DNA of 64,000 nt from Tetraselmis striata (lineage: Eukaryota; Chlorophyta; Chlorodendrophyceae; Chlorodendrales; Chlorodendraceae), in the NCBI GenBank assembly GCA_006384855.1, contig VCJN01000810.1:1-64000 (forward strand), in the 5' to 3' direction. Both the position numbers and the translations under genes were made by a program. The notes beneath the pieces are model-generated. The model searched no databases and had not been told where the DNA came from. It saw only the letters and a list, made by a program, of their open reading frames with translations. Positions 48,834 through 58,700 of this stretch are shown here, piece by piece. The number at the start of each line of letters is the position of its first letter. Within the stretch, counting starts at the first letter, position 1.

Positions 48834-50420
48834 TCAAGACTGCGGATGGGGCGGGGTGGCTCCCGACGGGGCGAGGGTGCTGTCGAGAAGGCTGCGAAAA
48901 ACCATAGGGAGAGAGAGCCAGCCGAACAGAGGCGCGGCGGCGCGGGTAGGAAGCGTCGTCGGGTCGACGTAGTCGTTGAGTACTGCAGAATCGAGGGTCC
49001 AACCGCCCCAGTGGCGGATTTTATTCAGAGGCACGCCCGCCGCTGCATTTGCGCGAGACGCCCCGCCCGCAACGAATGCGAGGTCCACACGAATCCTTCG
49101 GTGGGGGGGGGGGGGGGGGGAGCGCGGGGGGATCGATTGATGTGGGCGACGGCCTGCGTGAGCCAGTCGCCGAGGGTGGAGGCGTTCCATGCGGGGCGAT
49201 GTAGTCATGTCGCTATGGAGCGCCCATAATCGGCCCGGTTGCTTGGCGGAGGGGGTTGCCCGGAACGCTGCGTCGCGGTAAGCGATGAAGCGGCGGAGAA
49301 GGGCTGTCCACGCGGGCACGGTAGTGGCAGGGATTGGGATTAGGGGCTTGAACCCGTTTCGACGCTTGCGATGTCCCCCTTCTCGCGGCTGACGTAGAGG
49401 GTGATGCTATGGGGGTCCACGGCCATGTCGCGGAGTCGGTAGGAGACGATGGACTCGCCACGGGAGTAAAACATAAATGTTGAGCATACCACGGCGCCCT
49501 CGCGGAGGATGGTGCGGTTGCCATGGGTGGTCATGGGAATAAGGTTAGCAAGGTTGTCAAGGATGTTGGTGATGACGTCACAGGGAAGGGGGGCACGGCG
49601 CAGCTCCTCGCTAGTCTTGAGCTGACGGATTTGAAGTGCCCGCTTCATGTCGCTGATGGCTGGGCGGCGGGTGTCCGGGGCGTCATCCCGACCGGTGTGA
49701 CGCAGGAAGGCGATCATGGCTGAGAGGAAGGGTAGTAGAGAGCCGGCATCGATAGTGCAGCGCTCTGCGATCCATGCGGGGTAGCAGACGTAGGTAGCCT
49801 CGGTGCAGTCCGGGGGGGGGGGGGGGGGGGGGTGCCTTCCTCGTCCAAGCAAAACTCGGCAAAGAGACGAATCTTGCCATCGTAGTTGGAGTAGCTGCTG
49901 ACTGTGAGCGAGGTAGTCAGCAGATCGAGCACCTTGGCTCCCCAGCCGTATGTGCCGTGGAGAGTCTCGATGCTACCTCGCATGATCTCGCTCCAGGGAG
50001 CCTTTGCTGCGGCGTCGGCGATGATGAAGTAGGTAGTTGTCTTCGTGGTGCGGCGGACACGCCGGAACGCACCATACGCCGCGGCCGGGTCTGAGGGTGG
50101 CGCTCGCCGAATCAGCGGCTGGGGTTGGCCGAATCAGGGGCGGCGCGAAGATGATGCCATGACGGTAAGGTACTGTAGCTGCTTACCTCGTGGCGAGCAT
50201 CGCGTGAGTACCGGGCTCGTCTAGCCGCATGCGAGAGGCCGCCGCGCTGACGGCGGTTGAAGAGGGTTAGCGTGGCAGGTCGGGGAGGCCGCGCCAAAAG
50301 GAGGGAGTCGGTGTAGACTCGTGATGTAGATGTTAAGGACAGGTTAGCGCCAAAGGGGTTGACCATGGAGAGGGTAAGGGAAGGGTGACGGGTAGCAAAG
50401 GAGGGTCAGTGGTGAGAGAG
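48834..50420 (-). pseudogene. Tyrosine recombinase (phage-integrase fold), copy A, frameshifted
   Basis: DNA strand-exchange enzyme of the mobile element. N-terminal core-binding segment: 'MRGSIETLHG', 'VLDLLTTSLTVSSYSNYDGK' and 'IRLFAEFCLDEEG' (49983-49835). Catalytic part: Arg I in 'FMFYSRGESIVSYRLRDM' (near 49465), the beta-hairpin Lys in 'YVSREKGD' (near 49380), the box HSLR in 'TSHSLRAG' (near 49055), then 'GGASRANAAAGVPLNKIRHW' and the nucleophile Tyr in 'AVLNDYVDP'. The frame is broken by a G21 tract (49812-49832), a G18 tract (49103-49120) and a small indel just after HSLRAG. The reading before 'MRGS' continues upstream as 'RRAPPSDPAAAYGAFRRVRR', which suggests a longer N-terminus. 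Confidence 0.85.
49812..49832. repeat. 21-nt G homopolymer disrupting the recombinase
   Basis: C21 on the sense strand. At the same place copy B has CATCTCCCCTTGGA (near 63592-63605). Confidence 0.9.
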
Positions 50421-50429
50421 TCCCGCTGA

Positions 50430-51916
50430 TGCCGACGACTCCGGTGCAACGTTACTTGGAAAGGGCGCGTCCGGAGGCGTGCCCTCGAAACGCGGGGGGG
50501 GGGGGGGGGGGGGGGGTCGGCACGGCGGAGCACCCCATCATTTCGGCCTTGTCGACTGAAAGGGGCCCAATCTTTGCCTTGCTCCTGCTAGAGTCCTTGG
50601 TGGCGTACTTAATTGCAGAGGCGGCTCGTGGCGCCACCGCTTCGCGCACCGGGCGCGTAGTCTTGAAGTTTTCGCGGCTGCCGCCGCCACCGTCCCGGTC
50701 GCGGTCGTTGCGCCAGAGGGCGCCGCCGAAGCGCTTGCGGGCGGTAATTTTCGCGGCGCTCGCGATGTTGGCGTCGTAGACGCGATCCTTATTGTAGAGC
50801 TCCAGTAGCTCGGAGAACTAAGGCGACCAGAGGTTCTTGATACCAGGGCGGAAGTAACGCTCCCGTACGACGTCGAGCGCGAAAGTGTCGCCGTCGTGCA
50901 TGCGACAGTATCAACAGAAGAGAGACTCAAAGACAAACAAAGGTGGTATGTAGTGTTGGTGGTGCAAAGGCGAGAGGCTTCAGTGTTTTGACGATACAAA
51001 GATATTGGGTTATCACAACGCTTCCCACATTGCAGCATTATACAGTACATATACCCGTAGTCACAGGTACACATTGTACTAAGCTAGTACTCACATGACA
51101 TTGTACTAACTCGTAGTATATCGTACTCGTATAATTGTCACATGCATCTGTGTGTCCCGGTACTTGTGGAGGTACGCCAGACGGAACCGATGGCCGTCGT
51201 CGATGGCCTCCATGTTGTAGATGATAGCCTCGAGCCGCTGCCCGAAGGCCGGAGTAATTCCCTCGGTGACGCATGCCGTCGCTAGCAGCTTACGCAACTC
51301 GGTGGTCGAGCCAGCGATGAAAGCCCGTTAGTTGCACGCGGCGTGGTTTTTTTTTTTTGCTGCCGGCTGGAGTCACGCGAGTATTACCAAGCATGTACTC
51401 GAGCACACGGTCGAGGGCGATGCTAAGGAAGAGCCCGGGGCGTCGCAGATTGTCGGGAGGCATCCCGTTCTCGAAACCTGGCTGAGCCGTAGCGATGGCT
51501 GGTTTCCAATTAAGGTAGTGTGGCTTCCTCGAAGGAGCGAAGGGCGCACAGACGTTCCGGTCCATACCACCGGCGCGGGACTCGTTCCCGCCCGGAATGG
51601 CGTCCTCTTCACCGGCGCCGTTGAGTCTTCACCGCGCGGCTGCCGGCGGCATAGGAGTCTCTTGGGTGGTGAAGAACGTGGAGAGCTGCTCTTGGATGAA
51701 TTGCTACAATCTTATATCTTCCGCCTTACGATGCGCCACCTCGATGGGGTCAAGGTCAGTAACTGTGGTTCCGACGCCCTCGACAGCCGACGCCTTGCCG
51801 GCGTCGACCATCTTGGGGGCGGTAGGTGAGCCGCGGCATGTCATCGCAAAGGGGTCGTCGGGAAGAGAGACTCGTGGTGAAGAAAGAAAGGAAGAGCCTC
51901 GGCTTGAGCTGGTCAT
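50430..51916 (-). pseudogene. Gag-like ORF1 of element copy A, broken
   Basis: It starts at ATG 51916 ('MTSSSRGSSFLSS', then 'PKMVDAGKASAVEGVGTTVT' and 'DLDPIEVAHRKAEDIRL'). Blocks shared with copy B follow in shifting frames: 'FENGMPPDNLRRPGLF', 'ALDRVLEYMLGN', 'KLLATACVTEGITPAFGQRL' and 'ANIASAAK'. It is interrupted by stops, a T-run (51350-51358) and a G23 tract (50494-50516). It has no known domain. By position it is analogous to the gag-like ORF1 of DIRS-type elements (inference). Confidence 0.7.
50494..50516. repeat. 23-nt G homopolymer in ORF1
   Basis: On the sense strand a C23 run. The same site in copy B (near 62938-62953) reads CCCCCGGCAGGTGCG. Confidence 0.9.
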
Positions 51917-51989
51917 GTTATAACAACGCGAGCGGAGGGTGGAAGGTTTAGTTCCGTTTCCGAAGGCCTGAGCACTTTGCATGGTACGA

Positions 51990-52265
51990 AACCGCGGGTT
52001 AGTGTTGTGCAGGCATGATGCCATCACAAAACTAAGAGAGTGGTCCAGTCTAGCGGACGATGGTGGCTTTATACGATTTGATGGGTACGGGGCGGCTGAC
52101 CGCCGTTTTCGCCGTGGGCGGCATGCAAGGTGCCGTACACTGGCTTGTCAGTGCTTAAGGCACTAGTGTCAAAGCACCAGTGCTAGAGCACAGTACTGGT
52201 GTCGGCCCCCGCATACCCTAGGTGCAGGGAGGGAAAAGGAAACCCCAAGGACACAGCTCTAAACA
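51990..52265 (-). repeat. 5' LTR-like repeat of element copy A
   Basis: Shared with 61515-61815 (opposite strand) and 48373-48770: CTTGGGGTTTCC, AGGGTATGCGGG, TGTACGGCAC, CATCGTCCGCTAGACTGGAC and TTAGTTTTGTG on minus. Its TATA-like box has decayed (TATAAAG). It lies about 75 nt upstream of the ORF1 start codon. Confidence 0.8.
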
Positions 52266-52783
52266 TAATCCTCACGCTCGTGCTCGCAGCTCTGGAGGTA
52301 CCCTTACCCGGCAGTCGCTATATATATCTGACGATATAACATAATAAGGATTACCCTGTATCTCCATACACAATCCGCGAGTTTCAGCTCGGCGCCAACG
52401 GCCGTGTTTCAACGTCCACTACTAATGGCCACGCTACCGCGTACAGGGTATCGCCGCCAGCAGCACTGCAGCCAGTCCAACCGATGATACCGCCCCCAAT
52501 CAATGGAGATAGGTACCCGCAGCGTCTAATCCTTGCCCTGTATGGAGTCTCACACCGGGGTTGATGCTGAGGGCGGCGCAGCAATGTATCACTCTCTGGG
52601 ACAACTGCACTCATGAACCTAACCATGTACTCGTGACTGAGAGGATTAGCTGCTACTCCAAGTACCGCCCAGGCTACTTGTGAGGTAGCTGACTGGCGGT
52701 GAGGTGCTGGAACTCCGCCCCCGCAAAACGTTGCACAAGCAGTGCCAACTTTCAGGCTGGGGACTGTTGGCCCTCATCGTGGT
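52266..52783. other. Upstream region of the TRM11-ankyrin gene
   Basis: About 520 nt between the 5' repeat of element copy A and the TRM11-ankyrin start codon. It must contain the gene's promoter. A TATATATATC stretch near 52318-52328 is a possible TATA element. No coding exon was seen. Confidence 0.5.
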
Positions 52784-55700
52784 ATGTCGGCGTGGTGCCT
52801 CTGCGTGTGGCGCTCCGGGCGGGGCGCGAAGGAGCTGGCGGACGCCTCCCTCCCCGAGCTTCTTGCCAGCGGTGGTAGCGTCTGCGGACAGCCTGCGGTG
52901 GACTGGGCCGCCGCGACTGTGGCAACCCCACTGCTCCGCACGACCGATCCCAGGCTATGCTGGGTCAGCTTCCCGAGCCACAAGGTGCGTGCGGCGAGTG
53001 CCGCCGAGCGATCGCACCCGCGGTCGGCGGACGCCTTAGGCCGTTATGTCTCGGCCTCTTCTGACCTCTGCCCGTGCTCCGACAGCCTGTCAGCCTGGCG
53101 AGTTGCTGCTCGTGAATACCCACATACTGCGCCTGAAATGGATTATATCGACGCGGCAGGAGCAGCCGATCAGGACCTCGACATGTTGCTATTGTAGGCT
53201 GCAATCGCGAATAGGCGCAAGTACTCGTTTGTATATTCCCATATGTGACGAGACCCAGTGTGATATGCTGACACGCTGGCAACCCTTAACATGTATCTCC
53301 TAGCAGCATCGAGATAGAAGATAGGAGATAGGCAGTCCATTCTATTCAATATCATCACTATTTCTTTAGTTGTGGTTGCGCCTTTCGTTCATCTTCTCTT
53401 CTGCTGCTGCTGCTGCTCAATTGCAGTTGCAGGATCGTACCGGTAGTAATAGACGAACCATTACGTCCATTGTAACGAGCCACACTTGCGGCGAACCCCG
53501 GGCGAACCATTTTCTACTAATCTCCTGACGCTGTTTATCTTTCAGTATTCACCCCAATCCAACCCTGCCGTGTCCGCCGGTCGTGCTGGCCCGCCAATGA
53601 GCGCTGGCGCCCGCGGTTGCAGATCGTCACGCAAGCTGCGGAGCGATGTGCGCTTCTGCACGCCGCGATTCAGGTAGGAGGGCGCCGTCTCCGCGCCTGT
53701 TCCCCGCGCTTACATACCCACGCCGCAGGACTGCCGCTGTCTGCCGGTCTCCGCTGTGCGTACAAATGTTTCCCTATGCTGGCGCCAGACTGTAGGACGA
53801 CTACCCCGGCGACTGCATGCCCTTTTTTCCCGGGATATACTGATGGTCCAAGCCGTGAGCGATCCTAAGACAAGGTTGCATATGGTGGCTGACGTATGCA
53901 GCACGTTCATACGAGTGCCTCCGGGAGGGGCGCATCTCACGTGATTCCACTCGGGCGATGGGTGGACATCCCGCGTATCGCTCTTCTGGCTGTTCCTGAC
54001 GGCGCCCCGGCCACGCACCAAACGGGCAGGTGTGGGCCACCGCCGACAGCATCCAGGACGCCGCTGACGTCGCGACTAGCCGCGTGTCTGAATGGGACCG
54101 GGTCAGCGGGCTTCCTCCGCTGGCCACGTGGGACATCGAAGGCTTTGCTATTTCGGTTTGCCGGCAGTCTGGAGCGGCAGAGGGGAAGAGGCAGCAGCGA
54201 GACACCAAACGGCAGGCCCCCGTCACCGCCACTGCCATCCCCCCCCTCCGCCTCGTAGGCATTGCCGCCGGGGTCGCTGAGTCCGCAAAGCCCCGATCCA
54301 CCCCGCAGGCAAGTTGACGCCTTCCGGCGCGCTGGCGTGGGAACCCATCCCGCAGCAGGCAGCCCGACGCTCGCGGTGGTTGCGCTGTGGGACGGCGCAG
54401 CGCAGGTGGGCGCCTGGATGGGGCCGGTGCTAGGCTGGGGCTGCGCCGTCAAGCGCAAGTGGGGCCACGAGTTCGCAACGCCCACGAGCATGGGGCCGAC
54501 AGAGGCGGTGCTGACCGCTGGCCTCGCCGGCGCCGCGCCCGGCAAGCTCACGCTCGACCCCTGCTGCGGCGGCGGGGCGCTGCTGGCGGGCGCCGCCTGC
54601 CTGGGGGCGGACACGCTTTGCGGCAGCGACGTGGATGCCTCCGGCTTCCAGGTGAGCTGCGCCCCTCCCTTCCTGCCTGCGCGCGGCGTCCCTCGCCCCT
54701 GGCGGTGAGTCCATCTCTTATGCGCGGAGGCTGACGTGTGTGCCGCTTCAGCTCCGCAGATGGGGCCATGCCGCGAGCGGCATGACACCAGGTCCGCCCA
54801 GCCCTGGCCGGGCCTTCCCCACCAACATACCCAATCCTGACCCATTGATAGAATCCCGGCAAGACGGATGCGCCAAGTGCCCGCTGTGGAACATGCCAGA
54901 GGGCAGCACCAAGTACAACGACTTCGAGAAAATCGACGATGCATTCGTCTGGGAATGCCGCCCCATGCGCCCCTTCAGCGTGTTCTCAGTGAGAACCAGC
55001 GCCAAGTGGGGGAAGGGGGGGTATACTAGAATACTTGAACGCAATTGGTTGCCCGATGGCGAGCGCTAGCATCCCTGTACCTGTAGACAATAGCCTGAAG
55101 CACGACATATGTCATCAGGCTATCTGCCAGCTTTTCCGGGCAGTGGCTCCGGTATCTGAAACGAGGCAGCAGCCATCTGAGCCAGCCTCACCCGCCGCCC
55201 CTTGACCGGCGACAGGCGGGACAGGCACGCAAGAGCCGGGGCTGGTGATCACGAGCGCGTTCCATCCCGCGTGGAGGTAAGGTCACCCACCATCAACCTT
55301 GCGCACCAGCCCCCGCCCCGGCGCCAGCACCAGCCCCAGCACTAGGCACCCACTGTATCTAAGAAAGTGCAAGCGACAACTCAAAGTGACCCCTTGATAT
55401 GTGTCCCTGTTGACGCTCATCGCATGTCAGTCATCAATCACCCCCCCTCCCCTACCCCGCTATCCCTGACTCAAAACACTGCTTCTGTGCTGCATGAAAA
55501 TGCCCCATGCCGGCGCCTTACGACCTCCTTGAATATATACTTGCAATCAGGGGGGAGGGGGGCGTGAGCTTGTGGACCGTCGATGTCGCGCTGACGTTCG
55601 AACTCCTACCGACCCGCAGGTCCGGCACATTCGACATCATCGTATGCGATCCGCCCTACGGGGTGCGGGCCGCCATCGTGGGCGGCTCCCCGCAGGAGGG

Positions 55701-58700
55701 CGACGCAGCACAGGTGCGGCGACAGCTGCGCTCGCTGCCAGCTGCACCGATCCGTCTGCTACCGCGAGCATCAGTATACCGCGCCATTTAACTGGATCCG
55801 CTAGTAGTCGGAGTAAGTTGGAGTATCTGTGCAATTTTCGTGGTGTATGCTGATAGTTTCCTAGATGGGTATACTTTTCATCTCTTGGCGGTTTTGTTAT
55901 TTCATTTTTTGGGGGGGAAGAGGGGGGGGGGGGGTAGTGATCGGCATGGCTCTTGTACGGGTGCGGACACGGGTCATAAGAACACTTCGAATTCGACCCT
56001 GCGCCTGCCAGAGGTCAAGTCTAGACGAAGCTGTATCGGAATTACAGGGAATGTTCTGATAGGTTGCATGCAAGCGCAATTTGAGCCTTACATTGAGAGT
56101 TCCTATAGGTGCGTCGGCACCCATATGCTGTATCATACATAAATACATACTATATATGTGTTATTGGGGGATACCGTGCAATTCAATACGGCTTGCGGGG
56201 CCAAAAGCTTATGAGTTGTGTTGCACCTTTGCGTCGGAATATTCGTGATGTATTCCTGGTGTATACTGACTAATTTCTCCGTTTTAGAAGTTTTTCCTCT
56301 TCGTGAAGGGAGGGGGTGTCAAAAACGTTTATCTGCGGACCGTTTGCGTTTGTTCGATTGGAACGCCGTGTTTATTGCTTTGGACCGCAAAGAGGGAGGA
56401 GGTCTATCAAGCTTAAAGTAAATTAGAACCCACCGCGAAAGTTGCACGTTTGGTTAATATCCGAATATGCGCTGTACAATGCACCTGGGTTTGCGGGTTA
56501 TTATAGAATGATATAAATTGTTTTGCAGCAACGAGTCGGAAGACCTGTGTGGTATTCGTGGTGTCTTCTGAGAAATTTCAAGATAAATGATACAGTTTCT
56601 CCTCTCGTCGCGCCAGAAGGGGGGGGAGGGGGGGCTTCAAAAACGATAATACACCACGGACCCACAGTGTGGTTCCGATAACAACAAAACAGCTCATCGT
56701 TATTGTTTGTTGGGCCTGCAAACTCCGTTCAGTGCTTGTGTATCAGTTGAAGCAGAACTCCGATTTCAAAGAGCACACTCAAAGCTCGATTGGTTGACCT
56801 CACATGCGCGGCTGCCTTGCTCCGTGTGCCAGGCGGGCGCTCCCGCGGCGCCGCCCCGAGGCGACTTCCAGGCAGAGGTACTGGTGAAGCTGCTCCGCGC
56901 CGCCGCGGCGCTGCTGACGCCCGGCGGCCGGCTGGTGAGCTGGATGCCGCTGGACGGCGCGCGGCCGGTCCGGTGCCCGGCGACGGAAGGGGCGCGCTGC
57001 GGCGCGTGCACGGAGTGCCGCGTGCGGTCCGCCGCGGCGGGGACCGGCCTGGCACTGTGCTGCCTCGTCCGGGAGGCGAGGGCGAGCGGCCTGCAGCGCG
57101 CCCTGGCGGTGTTCCAGATGGCAGGCGGCGGCGGCGGCGGCGGCGCGGGGCGGCATGCGGAAGAGACCCGGCCGATGGCCTTCGCCCCTGTCTGCGTCGC
57201 CGACGAAGGGGGTGGCTCCGCGCAGCTGGGCCCCGCGCCGGCGCTGTCCTGCCAGCCGCCAGGCCGCAGCCCCCTCGCGCTGCCGGGCAGCCTGCCGAGC
57301 CGGCTGCATGCCTCCGCGGCGCACCACCGGCGCGAGAGCTACGCGGCCAGCAAGAGCGCCGCCAGCGGCTCGGCGCTGGACGTGTGGCGCGCGGCGTGGG
57401 TGGGCGACACCGCGGCGGTGGAGGGCTACCTGGCCGCGGGCGGGGCGGCGGACCAGCGCGACGCTAGGTGCGCCCACGCACGCACGCACCCCCCCCCCCC
57501 CCCCCCCCCCGCAGGACCATATAATATGCAGGCAATGTCGTGTCGCCCGGTCACTTCCACTTTGAGGGAGAAAGGGGGGGGGGGGGGGGGGGGGGGCGTA
57601 AACAGCCCTTAACAACCGGCTACCGCAATATTTTGCTGGGACGGCTGTCAACTGTTGTTTTCAGACTCCCTTCACAGAGGTCGCCATGCAGCAGTTTCTC
57701 GTTTGCAACGTAACATGCCTCACACCTGCAGATAGAGTAGTTTCTTGTTTGAAATGAGGGCCTCACTTCCCGGTGTATCCCTGGCTGGCCACTCACCCTG
57801 CAACCGCACTCCGTGCATCGGCCTCGCGGTGGCGGCGTATTCCCGCTGCAGGGGGCAGACGCCGCTGCAGCACGCCTGCGGCTACGGGCGCCTGCCGGTG
57901 TGCCGGGCTCTCCTGGCGGCGGGCGCGGATGCATCCGCTGCGGAGGACCCCAAGGCGATGACGCCACTCCACCGGGCCGCCACCTGGGGGCACCACGCCA
58001 TCGTGCAGGTAGCTTGCATTCTCTCAGGGTACGAAGTTTTTGTATTTCTATTCCATTCCATTCCGTTCTATTCTATTCTATTCTATTCTATTCTATTCCA
58101 TTCCATTCCATTCCATTCCATTCTATTATACTCTATTCTATTCCATTCTATTTTATTCTATCCTATTCCATTCCATTATATTATATTATATTCCATTCCA
58201 TTCTATTCTATTCTATTATACTCTATTCCATTTTATTCTATCGTATTCTACATTCTGCTCTTCTTCTCTCTTATTCTCTCTACCGCTAAAGTTCCATCGC
58301 TACAGTCTGCTTGGACACGTTAGTAAGGATTATGTGATCATTCTCGTGTCTACACGATGTGATTATAGGGCATTACGTTTTAATCATTTCCACATAAAGG
58401 ATATGGAAAGATAAGGATAACTATAAGAATAAGGATAGTGGCGCTATGTAATACCGACTATTATTTATATATACGCATTGAATACGCGTTTACTGACAGT
58501 ATTATACAAGGATTATAATATCCTGATGTAATATTATACATGGCCTAATAACGCGTAATCGGACTCGTAAACATAGTCTTATCGCTGCGCTTTGGCCCGC
58601 ATTCCTGTATCGCTATCTAATTTCAAACAATGCTCATGTACGTTTTCTTCACAAATCGGAAATACAAAATGTACTCAATGCTTTCCGAAATCGATTCACA

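Larger units (their letters stand above)
48373..52265 (-). mobile_element. Tyrosine-recombinase element, copy A, with direct terminal repeats
   Basis: About 3.9 kb, read on minus: 5' repeat (52265-51990), gag-like ORF1 (51916 to about 50430), tyrosine-recombinase ORF (about 50420-48834), 3' repeat (48770-48373). The two terminal repeats have the same orientation, as in LTR or split-direct-repeat elements. No reverse transcriptase, RNase H or DNA-methylase-like segment is seen in the roughly 3.1 kb between them. Known DIRS, Ngaro and PAT elements carry a reverse transcriptase; Cryptons carry a recombinase but no long terminal repeats. Both ORFs are broken, so this copy is inactive. Confidence 0.75.

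Noticed and set aside
48834-52265. Interpretation of copy A as an integrated bacterial or phage integrase
   Set aside because: The recombinase is accompanied by an ORF1 and long terminal repeats, is present in two copies with matching flanks, and shows no bacterial gene context. A eukaryotic mobile element explains it better.
56800-57651. Minus-strand open frame of 283 codons
   Set aside because: Antisense shadow of the TRM11-ankyrin exon 56833-57467 and its homopolymer-bearing intron.
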